DNA of 37,432 nucleotides from Lachnospiraceae bacterium (GTDB lineage Bacteria; Bacillota; Clostridia; Lachnospirales; Lachnospiraceae), in assembly GCA_021442455.1 (NCBI GenBank), contig JABUSY010000056.1, forward strand, positions 1 to 37,432, read 5' to 3'. Numbering within the stretch: the stretch's first letter is position 1; the number at the start of each line of letters is the position of its first letter. Of this stretch, positions 27,830 through 37,432 are shown in pieces. Under the pieces are notes generated by a model. That model was given only the letters and a program-made list of their open reading frames with translations. It made no database searches and was not told where the DNA came from. The translations under genes were made by a program, and so were the position numbers.

Positions 27830-28570
27830 ATGTTCAAAAAAAGTGTGGCAGTGGTGACAGGTGCGTCCAGAGGGATAGGCCGTGCTCTGGCCTTGGAACT
27901 GGCGGATCGTGGCAATTTGACTATAATTAATTATAATGAATCGGTGGAAAAAGCCGAATCGGTAAAAAGAGAAATTGTAGCTTCGGGAGGGGAAGCGGTC
28001 TTGTTTCAATGTGATGTGTCTCGGTATGAGGACTGTGAATACTTTATCAAAGAAATTGTTCGTGATTATGGGAGACTGGATATTCTAGTCAATAACGCAG
28101 GAATTACTAGAGATTATCTGATTATGCAGATGAAAGAAGAGGACTTTGACCAGGTCCTGGCCGTAAACCTGAAAGGTACTTTCAATACTATCTCTTTTGC
28201 TGCTCGTCAGATGATGAAGCAGAGAAAAGGACGGATCGTGAACATGGCTTCTGTAGTCGGTATTCATGGAAATGGCGGACAGTCTAGTTATAGTGCGTCG
28301 AAAGCCGGCGTGATTGGCTTGACGAAATCAGTAGCCAAGGAGCTGGCGCCCAGAGGGATTACAGTGAATGCAGTGGCTCCGGGCTTTATCGAGACAGAAA
28401 TGACGGGAGTATTGACGGAAGAGGTACAGAAAAATGTTGAAAAAAAAATCCCGCTAGGTATGTTTGGTCGACCGGAGGATGTGGCAGCTGCAGTTGGATT
28501 CCTCACATCAGACGTCGCAGGGTACATTACTGGTCAGGTGCTGTGCGTGGATGGTGGCATGGCTATGTGA
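27830..28570 (+). CDS. fabG: 3-oxoacyl-ACP reductase
   Basis: NADPH-dependent reductase of the elongation cycle, short-chain dehydrogenase family. 246 residues from ATG 27830, chosen because AAGGAGG at 27818-27824 precedes it. An in-frame GTG at 27788 lies inside fabD and was rejected. The cofactor motif is TGASRGIGRA and NNAGITRD is conserved. The catalytic residues are Ser141, Tyr154 and Lys158 (YSASK), and the C-terminal VDGGM ending is standard. It lies between fabD and fabF with gaps of about ten bases, consistent with one transcript. Confidence 0.96.
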   Translation: MFKKSVAVVTGASRGIGRALALELADRGNLTIINYNESVEKAESVKREIVASGGEAVLFQCDVSRYEDCEYFIKEIVRDYGRLDILVNNAGITRDYLIMQMKEEDFDQVLAVNLKGTFNTISFAARQMMKQRKGRIVNMASVVGIHGNGGQSSYSASKAGVIGLTKSVAKELAPRGITVNAVAPGFIETEMTGVLTEEVQKNVEKKIPLGMFGRPEDVAAAVGFLTSDVAGYITGQVLCVDGGMAM

Positions 28571-28582
28571 AGGAGAAAAAGT

Positions 28583-29821
28583 ATGAAAAGAAGAGTAGTA
28601 GTGACAGGCTTGGGTGCCGTGACACCCATTGGAAATAATGTCAAGGATTTTTGGAAAAGTATCCGGGCCGGAACAGCAGGGATTGGGCCACTGACAAAAT
28701 TTGATATATCGAAATATAAAGTAAAATTAGCTGCAGAAGTAAAAAATTTCCAGGCGGAAAATTATATGGACGCAAAAACTGCGCGTAGGATGGAAGCGTT
28801 TTCCCAGTACGCTGTAGTAGCGGCAAAAGAAGCTATTCAACAATCGGAAATCCAGATGGAGAAAGAAGATCCCTATCGCGTCGGTGTAATTATCGGCTCC
28901 GGTGTGGGTAGTCTTCAGGCGGTCGAGAGAGAATATGAGAAATTGCTTTCAAAAGGTCCTTCAAGGGTGAATCCTTTATTGGTGCCAATGATGATTTCGA
29001 ATATGGCATCCGGCAATGTATCTATACAACTTGGAGCTAAAGGAAAGTGTACAGATGTGCTAACAGCTTGTGCTTCAGGAACTCACAGCATCGGTGATGC
29101 ATTCCGTGCGATTCAGTACGGAGATGCGGATGTCATGATCGCAGGAGGGTCAGAAAATGCCATTACGTCTATAGGAGTTTCTGGGTTTATGAATATGACA
29201 GCACTTACTACCTGTGAAGACCCAGTAAGAGCCTCTATTCCTTTTGATAAATATAGGGCTGGATTTGTGATGGGCGAGGGAGCTGGTATTATAGTTTTGG
29301 AAGAACTGGAGCATGCGAAAAAGAGAAGAGTGAAAATCTTGGCAGAGGTTGTAGGTTATGGCGCAACGGCGGATGCTTACCATATCACTGCACCGTTAGA
29401 GGACGGAGAGGGTTCAGCACATGCTATGTCTTTAGCTATGAAGGAAGCTGGGATTATGCCAAAACAGATAGATTATATTAATGCCCATGGGACCGGAACC
29501 AACCTTAATGACTTGGCAGAAACCAAAGCGATTAAATTAGCGTTCGGAGAGGCTGCCTATTATATAAAAATCAATTCTACAAAATCTATGATCGGCCATC
29601 TGCTGGGTGCAGCTGGTGGGGTAGAGTTTATTGTTTGTGTTAAGAGCATTCTAGACGGTTTTATTCATCAGACCGTAGGATCGACTGAAACCGATGAGGA
29701 ATGTGATCTTGACTATTGTATTGGCGCTCCGGCGGAGCAAGAGATCATTTACGCAATGAGTAATTCTCTTGGATTTGGTGGCCATAATGCGACATTAATT
29801 ATTCGAAAATATGAAAACTGA
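28583..29821 (+). CDS. fabF: Beta-ketoacyl-ACP synthase II
   Basis: Condensing enzyme for chain elongation. 412 residues. The triad is Cys163 in TACASGTHS, His302 in NAHGTGT and His339 in MIGHLLGAAGG. The N-terminal RRVVVTGLGAVTPIGN and C-terminal NSLGFGGHN motifs are intact. The ribosome site AAGGAGAAAAAG precedes the ATG, 12 bases after fabG. It is the only elongating synthase in the window, so it probably covers the FabB role as well. Confidence 0.97.
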   Translation: MKRRVVVTGLGAVTPIGNNVKDFWKSIRAGTAGIGPLTKFDISKYKVKLAAEVKNFQAENYMDAKTARRMEAFSQYAVVAAKEAIQQSEIQMEKEDPYRVGVIIGSGVGSLQAVEREYEKLLSKGPSRVNPLLVPMMISNMASGNVSIQLGAKGKCTDVLTACASGTHSIGDAFRAIQYGDADVMIAGGSENAITSIGVSGFMNMTALTTCEDPVRASIPFDKYRAGFVMGEGAGIIVLEELEHAKKRRVKILAEVVGYGATADAYHITAPLEDGEGSAHAMSLAMKEAGIMPKQIDYINAHGTGTNLNDLAETKAIKLAFGEAAYYIKINSTKSMIGHLLGAAGGVEFIVCVKSILDGFIHQTVGSTETDEECDLDYCIGAPAEQEIIYAMSNSLGFGGHNATLIIRKYEN

Positions 29822-29835
29822 CAGGAGGATAGGAT

Positions 29836-30345
29836 ATGGAGATAAAAGAATTATGCCAACTTATTCAGACAGTTTCAAAATCTAATCTAAGTAAATTTTT
29901 TTATGAGGAAAACGATATCAAAATATCTATGAGTAGTAAAAACTTTGAAAATCTGGCAGAGTCCTTTACAGTTCCAGTAGGTCAACCATCTGGAGAAGCC
30001 AATCCGGTACCTCTGACAACTACAGAAGTATCAACAGCCCGAGAGTCTTTGGAGGATCTTTCTTCGTTGAATACAGATGTTCAGCAGGAAGGTCGTGAGA
30101 AAGGGAAATCTGGACACCAGATAACTTCTCCGCTGGTGGGGGTATTTTATTCGGCGCCTTCTGAGGAGGCTGAGCCTTTTGTTAAAATTGGAGATCAGGT
30201 GAAAGAAGGTCAAGTGGTTGCTATCATAGAGGCAATGAAACTGATGAATGAAATTGAATGTGATTGTAGTGGGACCGTAGCAGAGATTCTGGTGCAAAAC
30301 GGACAAGCGGTGGAATATGGACAACCACTGTTCCGTATTATATAA
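29836..30345 (+). CDS. accB: Biotin carboxyl carrier protein of acetyl-CoA carboxylase
   Basis: Carries the carboxyl group on biotin between AccC and the carboxyltransferase. 169 residues. It has a charged N-terminal region, a flexible linker rich in Pro, Thr, Ser and Glu (about 50-92), and the biotinyl domain from about 95. The domain holds the protruding-thumb-like segment and the biotinylation motif EAMKLMNEI with Lys135. A ribosome site (AGGAGGA) precedes the ATG, 14 bases after fabF. The biotin ligase gene is not in the window. Confidence 0.96.
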   Translation: MEIKELCQLIQTVSKSNLSKFFYEENDIKISMSSKNFENLAESFTVPVGQPSGEANPVPLTTTEVSTARESLEDLSSLNTDVQQEGREKGKSGHQITSPLVGVFYSAPSEEAEPFVKIGDQVKEGQVVAIIEAMKLMNEIECDCSGTVAEILVQNGQAVEYGQPLFRII

Positions 30346-30439
30346 TTACAGATTATTTCCGTACTCTTGTCCTTAGAAAGAAGAAAATGAGTAGATTGTT
30401 GGGGAGTTGCTGTGCGGTGTATGCTATAAGGAGGTTGTA

Positions 30440-30871
30440 ATGAACAGATTAGGCATTAAAGAAATTGAAGCAATTATTCCTCACAGGCATCCGTTTTTAC
30501 TAGTGGATTATATAGAAGATTTTGAGCCAGGAGTATTTGCAAGAGGTTATAAATGCGTTACTTTTCGAGAAGATTTTTTTGCTGGTCACTTTTCGCAGAT
30601 GCCTGTGATGCCTGGTGTATTGATCATAGAAGCATTGGCTCAGGTAGGGGCTATTGCAATCCTCTCCAAAGAAAAAAACAAGGGGAAAACCGCTTTGTTT
30701 GGAGGAATCGAGAAATGCCGTTTCAAAGGCCAAGTCCAGCCGGGTGATAAATTAAAGCTAGAAGCTAGAATTATTAAAGAGAAAGGCCCTGCGGGCGTAG
30801 GAGAAACCATTGCTAGTGTTGATGGCAAAATAGTAGTCAAAGCAGAAATAGCATTTATGATTATGCTCTAG
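30440..30871 (+). CDS. fabZ: 3-hydroxyacyl-ACP dehydratase
   Basis: Removes water from 3-hydroxyacyl-ACP in the elongation cycle. 143 residues from ATG 30440, which follows AAGGAGG at 30428. An in-frame upstream start at 30407 was rejected. The hot-dog fold motifs are PHRHPFLLVD, the catalytic His50 in AGHFSQMPVMPG, and Glu64 in IIEALAQVGA. It ends with TAG at 30869, the only TAG terminator among the intact genes here. Reading on would meet another TAG and then TGA within seven codons, so the protein end hardly depends on it. accC follows 14 bases later. Confidence 0.96.
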   Translation: MNRLGIKEIEAIIPHRHPFLLVDYIEDFEPGVFARGYKCVTFREDFFAGHFSQMPVMPGVLIIEALAQVGAIAILSKEKNKGKTALFGGIEKCRFKGQVQPGDKLKLEARIIKEKGPAGVGETIASVDGKIVVKAEIAFMIML

Positions 30872-30885
30872 AATTAGGAGAAAAT

Positions 30886-32226
30886 ATGATTAAGAAAATT
30901 CTGATTGCAAACCGGGGAGAAATAGCGGTCCGTATTATCAGGGCTTGTCGGGAAATGGAGATTGAGACGGTAGCCGTCTATTCGGAAGCGGATGCCAAGT
31001 CGCTTCATACCCAGCTGGCGGATGAAGCTCTCTGTATCGGTCCGAGCCCTTCAGTTCAAAGCTATCTAAATATGCAGCAAATTATTAGTGCTACGCTCAT
31101 TACAGGGGCGGATGCCATTCATCCGGGATTTGGTTTCCTTTCAGAAAACAGCCGTTTTGCGAAGCTTTGCGAGGAATGCAACATTACGTTTATCGGAGCC
31201 AACTCTGAGATTCTCAATAAACTCGGCAATAAATCAGAAGCACGGAACACGATGCTTGCAGCAGGAGTGCCCGTCATACCAGGAACAAAAGATCCGGTTT
31301 ACGATGTTCACCATGGGGAAAAAGAGGCTGAGAGGATTGGTTATCCAGTCATGATCAAAGCTGCACTGGGTGGCGGCGGAAAAGGCATGAGGACAGCCTT
31401 TTCCGCGGATGAATTTGCTTTTGCATTTCAGACAGCCCAAAAGGAATCTAGTATGGCTTTTGGAGATGATACGATGTATATCGAACATTTGGTGGAACAT
31501 CCTCGCCATATTGAATTTCAGATCCTGGCTGATATCAAAGGAAATATTGTGCACTTAGGAGAAAGGGATTGTTCGATTCAGAGAAATCATCAAAAGGTGA
31601 TAGAAGAAGCACCTTGCGAAGCGATTTCTGAAAAGCTCAGAAGGAGAATGGGTGACACTGCGATCCGCGCCGCTAAAGCCGTTCACTATGTGAGTGCTGG
31701 AACTATTGAGTTTCTTTTAGATAAAAATGATCAGTTTTATTTTATGGAAATGAATACCAGAATTCAGGTGGAGCATCCAGTAACGGAGATGGTTACGGGG
31801 ATGGATCTAATCAAAGAGCAGATTAAGATAGCCTCCGGAAAGGTGCTTTCTATTTCTCAGAAAAATATAAATATTTTTGGTCATGCGATTGAATGTAGAA
31901 TCAACGCGGAAAGTCCAGATAAAAATTTTAGGCCTTCTCCAGGGACGATACGGACTTTATATCTGCCGGGTGGCTGCGGTATCCGCATGGATACTGCCAT
32001 TTACAGTGGATATAGTGTACCGCCTTATTATGATTCTATGATTGCCAAGCTAATTGTGCATGGACAGAATAGGAAAGAAGCTATCGCCAAGATGATCAGC
32101 GCTCTTGGTGAAGTGATAGTGGAAGGCATTGATACAAATGTAGACTATCTCTATCAAATTTTAAATGAATCAGACTATCAGGCCGGCCGTGCTGATATAG
32201 AATATTTGAATACTCATTTACAGTGA
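30886..32226 (+). CDS. accC: Biotin carboxylase subunit of acetyl-CoA carboxylase
   Basis: ATP-dependent carboxylation of the biotin on AccB. 446 residues, normal length. It has the N-terminal ILIANRGEIAVRIIRA fold and the HPGFGFLSEN segment. The glycine-rich ATP-grasp loop (GGGGKGMR) and metal and bicarbonate site residues in EMNTRIQVEHPVTE follow, with the C-terminal domain after them. A TAGGAG ribosome site overlaps the region just after the fabZ stop. The length matches a stand-alone AccC rather than a pyruvate carboxylase. Confidence 0.97.
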   Translation: MIKKILIANRGEIAVRIIRACREMEIETVAVYSEADAKSLHTQLADEALCIGPSPSVQSYLNMQQIISATLITGADAIHPGFGFLSENSRFAKLCEECNITFIGANSEILNKLGNKSEARNTMLAAGVPVIPGTKDPVYDVHHGEKEAERIGYPVMIKAALGGGGKGMRTAFSADEFAFAFQTAQKESSMAFGDDTMYIEHLVEHPRHIEFQILADIKGNIVHLGERDCSIQRNHQKVIEEAPCEAISEKLRRRMGDTAIRAAKAVHYVSAGTIEFLLDKNDQFYFMEMNTRIQVEHPVTEMVTGMDLIKEQIKIASGKVLSISQKNINIFGHAIECRINAESPDKNFRPSPGTIRTLYLPGGCGIRMDTAIYSGYSVPPYYDSMIAKLIVHGQNRKEAIAKMISALGEVIVEGIDTNVDYLYQILNESDYQAGRADIEYLNTHLQ

Positions 32227-32350
32227 ATGAGGAAGGTATTTTAAATATAGATTGTGGAATAAAAAAATTGTTTGTCTATTACGTTGGGAGCATGAATTAC
32301 GGGGTGCCCTGTGAATGTGAAGATGAAATTTGAAAGCAGGATATTAGACG

Positions 32351-34099
32351 ATGGAATGGAAAAAATTATTTAAAAAAACTAGAAGAGCACATAGTGAGCT
32401 AGATGAAAGACATTCTCATCCAGAGGTGCCGAAAGGCCTTCTAAAAAGATGTAATGCCTGTAAGGCCGCTATATTAACGGAAGATGTGAAAAAGGATTAC
32501 TATACCTGCCCTAAATGCCATAATTATTTTCGGGTTCACGCCTACCGAAGAATTGAGATGATTGGAGATAAAAACAACTTTGAAGAATGGGACCGAAGCT
32601 TGCCTGAGATAAATCCGCTGCATTTTAAAGGATATAATGAAAAATTGATTTATCTAAAAAATGAGACAAAGCTGGATGAAGCCGTGCTTACCGGCCGGAT
32701 CAGAATCGAAGAGCAAGAGGCTGCAGTAGGTGTCTGTGATGGGCGTTTTATGATGGGGAGTATGGGTCAGGTAGTAGGAGAAAAAATCACTCGTGCAGTG
32801 GAGCGGGCAACGAAGGAAAAGCTTCCTATGATTTTGTTTGTCTGCTCAGGTGGCGCCAGAATGCAGGAGGGGATTGTGTCTTTGATGCAGATGGCTAAAA
32901 CAGCAGCCGCTCTGAAACGGCACAGCGATGCTGGATTGCTATATATTACAGTTTTGACAGATCCAACAACTGGAGGGGTTACCGCTAGCTTCGCTATGTT
33001 GGGAGATATCATATTAGCAGAACCGGGAGCACTCATCGGGTTCGCTGGCCCTCGTGTTATTGAGCAGACTATTGGAGAAAAACTCCCGAAAGGTTTTCAA
33101 CGTTCAGAGTTCCTGCTGGAACATGGGTTTATTGACCGAATTGTGGAACGGGGGGAGCAGAGACAGATACTGTCTCAGATTTTGAAATTGCATAAGTATG
33201 TTGAGAAGACTGCTCTCAATTCAGAGTCGTTTCGTATGGCTTATGGCTTGTCCAAAGTATTCGGCAATGCCGAAGAGACTAAAAATGCTTATATAAAAGG
33301 AAAGCAACAAGAAAAATATTTGTCAGCCTGGGAACGAGTTTTGTTGTCCAGGAGAAAAGATCGTCCGATAGGTACAGATTATATTCAAGGTTTGTTTACT
33401 GAATTTATTGAATTACATGGAGACCGATATTGTAAGGAGGACCGGGCAATTGTGGGCGGAGTGGCTAGCTTTCATGGTATTCCTATCACAGTCATTGCTC
33501 AAGAGAAGGGTAAAACGACTCGAGAGAATATGAAACGTAATTTCGGAATGCCTTCTCCAGATGGTTATCGAAAGGCCCTTCGTTTAATGAAACAGGCAGA
33601 AAAATTCGGACGTCCGGTTATTTGCTTTGTAGATACACCGGGAGCATTTTGTGGTATAGCAGCGGAAATGCGAGGACAGGGTGAGGCCATTGCCAGGAAC
33701 CTTTATGAGATGTCAGCACTGAAAGTACCTGTGCTGTCTCTTGTGATCGGAGAGGGCGGCAGTGGAGGTGCGCTTGGTATAGCAGTAGCCAACGAAGTAT
33801 GGATGATGGAAAACGCCGTCTATTCAGTGCTGTCGCCAGAAGGATTTGCGTCTATTCTTTGGAAAGACAGCAAAAGAGCTTCTGAAGCAGCTGAAGTAAT
33901 GAAGTTGACCTCTAGAGATTTGAAAAAACTTGACGTCATTGATCAGATAATACCAGAACCTGAACCGCTAACTCGAGATGGACTCTATCCGGTGCTTTGC
34001 TCTCTACGGGTGAAAATCGACGCATTTTTACAGAAATATCAGATGATGTCAGGTGAACAGTTGTCAGCTCACAGATACTTGCGATTCCGTAAAATGTAA
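32351..34099 (+). CDS. accDA: Fused acetyl-CoA carboxylase carboxyltransferase (AccD-AccA)
   Basis: Transfers CO2 from carboxybiotin to acetyl-CoA, giving malonyl-CoA. A single 582-residue ORF joins the two subunits that are separate in E. coli. Residues 1 to about 290 are AccD, with a zinc ribbon (Cys34, Cys37, Cys53, Cys56) and the crotonase-like SGGARMQEG and [12 protein letters not shown] motifs. A linker spans about 291-315. Residues about 316-582 are AccA, with [26 protein letters not shown] and [11 protein letters not shown]. No stop or frameshift separates the halves, so the fusion is real in this sequence. It is the last gene of the operon. The 124 bases after accC hold no gene, so internal promoter activity is possible. 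No clear terminator hairpin follows. Confidence 0.95.
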   Translation: MEWKKLFKKTRRAHSELDERHSHPEVPKGLLKRCNACKAAILTEDVKKDYYTCPKCHNYFRVHAYRRIEMIGDKNNFEEWDRSLPEINPLHFKGYNEKLIYLKNETKLDEAVLTGRIRIEEQEAAVGVCDGRFMMGSMGQVVGEKITRAVERATKEKLPMILFVCSGGARMQEGIVSLMQMAKTAAALKRHSDAGLLYITVLTDPTTGGVTASFAMLGDIILAEPGALIGFAGPRVIEQTIGEKLPKGFQRSEFLLEHGFIDRIVERGEQRQILSQILKLHKYVEKTALNSESFRMAYGLSKVFGNAEETKNAYIKGKQQEKYLSAWERVLLSRRKDRPIGTDYIQGLFTEFIELHGDRYCKEDRAIVGGVASFHGIPITVIAQEKGKTTRENMKRNFGMPSPDGYRKALRLMKQAEKFGRPVICFVDTPGAFCGIAAEMRGQGEAIARNLYEMSALKVPVLSLVIGEGGSGGALGIAVANEVWMMENAVYSVLSPEGFASILWKDSKRASEAAEVMKLTSRDLKKLDVIDQIIPEPEPLTRDGLYPVLCSLRVKIDAFLQKYQMMSGEQLSAHRYLRFRKM

Positions 34100-34396
34100 A
34101 AAGATGTGAATATTATGGTATTAAAAAACTTGAAAGAAATATTTTGAAAAGAGGCTGTGGGTATATGATATGAAAGGAGGAAAAAGATTTTGAAAATTTA
34201 ACCAAATAGCAACAGTGAATTGGAATACACATGATGCTATTAATAATATTCTACAATCATCACAAGAACTTTCACGAGCAAATGATCGAAGCAATTATTT
34301 AGTATATGCCTAGGTAGAAAGTGGAAGTGCTGGTTTATGTGCTTGATAATATATTAGATTTTTTTAGAGCTATAGAAATAGCCAGAAGATAAATGA
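34100..34396. other. Gene-free gap between accDA and the permease
   Basis: About 300 bases. A good ribosome site (AAAGGAGGAAAA near 34174) is followed only by a short TTG-initiated frame that stops almost at once. This is compatible with a decayed small gene, which I cannot name. Confidence 0.4.
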
Positions 34397-34424
34397 TTTA
34401 CATCCTCTGGACGTCGCATATAAT
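34397..34424 (+). promoter_or_regulatory. Promoter of the metal permease-like gene
   Basis: TTTACA (34397-34402), 16 bases, then a perfect TATAAT (34419-34424). Transcription would start about 70 bases before the ATG at 34501. It separates this gene from the fatty-acid operon. Confidence 0.65.
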
Positions 34425-34500
34425 TATATGGCGGGAAGTGTATATTCGAGGAAATGTTTGTTTTTCAGTGTTATTAGTAAAATAAAAAAGGGAAATTTAT

Positions 34501-35358
34501 ATGCTAGTAAATATGGTATTAGATACGCTGAAGGATACAGTCAAGTTACTGCCGTTTTTATTTTTAACTTATCTTGTTATGGAATATTTAGAGTACAAAA
34601 CGGGGGATAAGTCTCACCGTATAATAGGGAAAATCGATAAGTTTGGCCCTTTATTCGGCGCTGTTGTCGGTGTTTTTCCACAGTGTGGTTTTTCAGCCGC
34701 GGCTTCCAATTTGTTTTCTGGTGGAGTGATTACCATGGGGACATTGGTATCCATTTTTCTTTCTACTTCCGACGAAATGCTTCCGATCCTTCTAGCTAAG
34801 GCAGTCAAAATGACGATGATTTTTAAAATTTTGTTTATCAAAGTAGGCATTGGTGCGGTAACAGGATTTTTGATTGATCTTATATTTCAAAACCTGAAAG
34901 CTGGAGATGGAAAGAACAAGGATATTCATGATTTGTGTACACACGAGCAGTGTCATTGTGAGGACGGTATCTTAAAATCTGCTTTGAATCATACATTACG
35001 AATAGGAGTGTTTATATTTCTGTTTTCTTTTGGAATTGGAATGCTTATTAAAACTGTCGGTGAGAGAACAATTGAAGAATTTCTGTTGAACCAATCAATT
35101 TTTGGAGTGTTTTTGACAGGGATTATCGGTCTGATTCCGAATTGTGCTGCCTCCGTAGCCATAACCGAGCTGTATTTACAGGGACTTCTTGGTACAGGAC
35201 AGATGATGTCTGGTCTGTTAGTAGGAGCCGGAGTTGGAATTCTGCTACTTTTTAGAAGTAATCAAAATTTAAAAGAGAATCTAAAAATAACAGCTATTCT
35301 TTATGGTGTAGGTGTTCTGTGGGGATTGTTAATTGAAGTGACTAAGGTGGTATTTTAA
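34501..35358 (+). CDS. Putative 10-TM metal exporter / manganese transporter-like permease (ArsP_2, PF11449 type)
   Basis: Polytopic inner-membrane protein of 285 residues built as two related halves. The first half carries GVFPQCGFSAAASNLFSGG (about 58-75) and the second GLIPNCAASVAITELYLQG (about 210-228). This paired P-x-C signature is typical of the putative heavy-metal exporter family that databases label manganese or arsenic efflux. The two hydrophobic halves are joined by a cytoplasmic loop with THEQCHCED (about 147-155), a Cys/His cluster that could bind metal. The ATG follows AAAAAGGGAAA. It has its own promoter and no metal regulator gene beside it. Substrate is unknown. The transporter fold is likely, and the metal role is inferred from the family. 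Confidence 0.78.
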   Translation: MLVNMVLDTLKDTVKLLPFLFLTYLVMEYLEYKTGDKSHRIIGKIDKFGPLFGAVVGVFPQCGFSAAASNLFSGGVITMGTLVSIFLSTSDEMLPILLAKAVKMTMIFKILFIKVGIGAVTGFLIDLIFQNLKAGDGKNKDIHDLCTHEQCHCEDGILKSALNHTLRIGVFIFLFSFGIGMLIKTVGERTIEEFLLNQSIFGVFLTGIIGLIPNCAASVAITELYLQGLLGTGQMMSGLLVGAGVGILLLFRSNQNLKENLKITAILYGVGVLWGLLIEVTKVVF

Positions 35359-35378
35359 CATGTGAATATTGCACATGT
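35358..35378 (+). repeat. Inverted repeat at the permease stop codon
   Basis: ACATGTG (35358-35364) and CACATGT (35372-35378) form perfect 7-base arms with a 7-base loop, starting at the last base of the stop codon. There is no T-run after it, so terminator function is doubtful, although it could protect the mRNA end. Confidence 0.4.
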
Positions 35379-37272
35379 CAGAGCTTCCCTATGAAGAATA
35401 AGGTGAGAAAATAGATGAGAAAAGTGTTGTTAGACATCTATTCGTTATATTTCATCATAAGTATAAAAAAAATCATATCTATCTATAGCTTTTCTAGGAA
35501 GCGTGAAGACAGGTCAGGACGTATCGGATGTTTACAAACGAGGCATTTGCTGGATCATTTTTGAAAAGTTTTCTCTGATAGAAGTTGATGTTTTTTGTTG
35601 TATAGAAGAGCATGGAGTTAATAGATTAGAACAAAGCGAAAGAAGTAATCGATGTGGTAATGAAAGATGTCGTGCACTTAATGATCATCATGGCAGCGAA
35701 GGATGAAAACAGTATGAGTGGCAGTCTTTACACGTTCATACATCAAATGGGACTCTGTTGATCTTTGGTTTCATTTCTGTGTACGCAACAAAAGGTTTAA
35801 ATTTTGTGAGGATATAGGAAAACTGAGCTTCATTCGATTAAAGAATGTCAATTTTGTATCCGAGTTTAAGAACAGTTGTAAGAGTATTATTTTGCTTATC
35901 AGTATTTATTTTCTTTTCCTCTTTTTCTGCAGCTATAAAAAATATTCTTCCAGCATATAGAACCAGAAACTATAATAACATACAGGCCGTATATATCCGG
36001 AAAATGCTGGTGGCGTGAAATTGTGAAAACTCAACCATTACTGATTCTACGCTGAACATTATGGCCGAGTGTGCATGATCTAGATATATAAGAGGGATGT
36101 ACATTTTAATTGAAAAATTTTCTTCTATCCACTATATGTCATTTTGGAGGAAAGATGGAATATTAAGCCTGGAAGGCATCATTTCTCGTGATATTTCTTG
36201 GAATTTTTGTTCATCGCTGTATAGGTGCTGCTTTCTGACCTCTGATAAGGAGAAGGAATAGCGGAAAGCCTTCTCACTTTGTTTGAGAACAGCTGGGATG
36301 TGTATGAAGTTTTACAGAAGTTTTCTGAATTTAAAATCCACTTTATATTGTAAGGTAAGGGAAAAAATCTTAAAAAATTTATTTTAAATCTTAAATATCT
36401 TCTCATCAAATTTTTATTGTAATCTTTGTATACTGAAGGATACGAAAACAGTTTGTGATATGAGGCAAGCGAAAGGTTTCTGATCAGACTCTTTCTGTTT
36501 TTGTTTTGGCATTTGATACAAATCTTATCTTTTTTGTTTGTTCGGCGAGTCAGTAAAATCGGTGAAAATCCATGAAGTTAGAGAAAGTAAAGTTATTGTT
36601 GGAAGTGATTAAAATATGTGTTCCTTATGCCGAAAGCCTGTAGGTTGTGGCAAACGCAATATTTCAGATCGGAAGGCTACTTGCCTATGTGAATTTTTGT
36701 CTTTGCTTGGAATCCATAATTTGTCTATGGATGGGTGGTATCAAACAATGGGAATAGCTGCAAATCGCGGGATGAAGTTTGTGTAGCATATCGTCTAGAC
36801 AACGGTCCAGAATATTTTGTTCAATAAAAATACTGTTGGAGTAGTGGTAATAATATTCAACGAGAAAATGGCTCTTGAAGATCAATTTTTTTGACCAAAA
36901 TGTGATCGCTGAGAACGGTATGCTTTATGATGAACTGGGAATGGTAAATGAAACGTTTGCTGGATAAGGAAGTTTAACAGGATGATTTTGAAACTCTATT
37001 TTTGTTTTAGATTTTGATATAGCGAAGTAAGCACGGAAAGTTTTTGGATATGGAGAACAACTATGTTGACATAAATATTGTTGAGTGGTATCATGAAACT
37101 GAGAAGCGATAATATTGGATTTGTGAAGTATTGATTTCAAAGAATCAAGGAGAGATTATGCAAGATAGAATATACCATAATGGCATACTTCACTAATTTG
37201 ATTTATATATTTTATTTATAGAAGACGGATATGAGTGCAAAATGAAATCTAAATTAAGGAGAATGATTGATC
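35379..37272. other. Gene-free, decayed stretch (1.9 kb)
   Basis: No intact gene. Coding-like phrases with stops include EVIDVVMKDVVHLMIIMAAK near 35642 and MKLEKVKLLLEVIKICVPYAES near 36571. The first belongs to a run of about 38 codons ending in TGA. The second runs about 23 codons to a TAG and then stays open to another TAG. Neither family is recognised. No repeats, RNA genes or transposase sequences were found. Confidence 0.5.
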
Positions 37273-37432
37273 ATGAAGAGGAAAATTTTTATACTAGGAT
37301 TAATTATAATGTTTGGCAATGTGCAGGTATTTACAGTTCATGCGGATACTCAGGATAGCATCGTCAACAGCGGCGGCTCTTCTACAGAAGATAGTGTGTC
37401 TGGGATAGAGGAAGTCCAGAAGCAACAGCAGA
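37273..37432 (+). CDS. N-terminus of a secreted protein, 3'-truncated by the window
   Basis: ATG 37273 follows AAGGAG (37256-37261) with 11 bases between. The 53 visible residues open with a classical signal peptide: a basic n-region (MKRK), a hydrophobic core (IFILGLIIMFGNVQVF) and a likely signal peptidase I site after VHA. The mature part begins DTQDSIVNS and is Ser/Gly/Glu/Gln-rich, with the start of a polar EEVQKQQQ run that could lead into a coiled coil. Such starts are common in cell-wall hydrolases and other exported proteins, but no domain is visible yet. Function unassigned. Confidence 0.75.
   Translation, partial: MKRKIFILGLIIMFGNVQVFTVHADTQDSIVNSGGSSTEDSVSGIEEVQKQQQ

Overview
The window looks like chromosomal DNA from an anaerobic Bacillota, most likely a Clostridia of the Lachnospiraceae type. 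The evidence is gene content: an enoyl-ACP reductase of the FabK type, a single-ORF AccD-AccA carboxyltransferase, a LigA with a WKMDG active-site motif, a MetA-type homoserine acyltransferase, AlaA and YqeG. The sequence is AT-rich, the Shine-Dalgarno sites are strong (AAGGAGG), and every recognised gene is on the + strand. The assignment comes from family resemblance, not from a search.

Layout: (1) 1-4229, carA (5' end cut off) and carB, carbamoyl phosphate synthetase. (2) 4478-5987, uppP broken by one amber codon, then a small membrane protein whose start is not ATG. (3) 5988-9068, decayed DNA with a recognisable remnant of a C_GCAxxG_C_C protein and a possible GGDEF remnant. (4) nrdR, then decayed DNA with a clear corrinoid-protein remnant, then alaA and citrate synthase. 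(5) yqeG, efp, a tRNA-Arg(CCG) with a consensus promoter and a terminator, ligA and metA. (6) 20666-24862, over 4 kb without an intact gene. (7) 24863-34099, the fatty-acid operon fabH-fabK-fabD-fabG-fabF-accB-fabZ-accC-accDA. (8) A polytopic metal-transporter-like permease with its own promoter, 1.9 kb of decayed DNA, and the start of a secreted protein running off the 3' end.

How the genes work together: AccB, AccC and AccDA make malonyl-CoA. FabD loads it on acyl carrier protein, FabH starts the chain, and FabF, FabG, FabZ and FabK elongate it. No acyl carrier protein gene is seen in the cluster, so it must lie elsewhere. CarAB supplies carbamoyl phosphate for arginine and pyrimidines, MetA opens methionine synthesis, and AlaA and citrate synthase serve alanine and 2-oxoglutarate/glutamate synthesis.

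The most striking general property is low coding density. Intact or nearly intact genes cover about 22.5 of 37.4 kb (60%). The rest is largely stop-ridden DNA in which remnants of ordinary genes can still be read in shifting frames. Housekeeping and biosynthesis genes are kept while accessory genes (corrinoid protein, redox protein, possible signalling protein) have decayed. This pattern suggests a lineage in reductive genome erosion, perhaps host-restricted. I did not find a convincing new multi-gene system, mobile element or CRISPR array.
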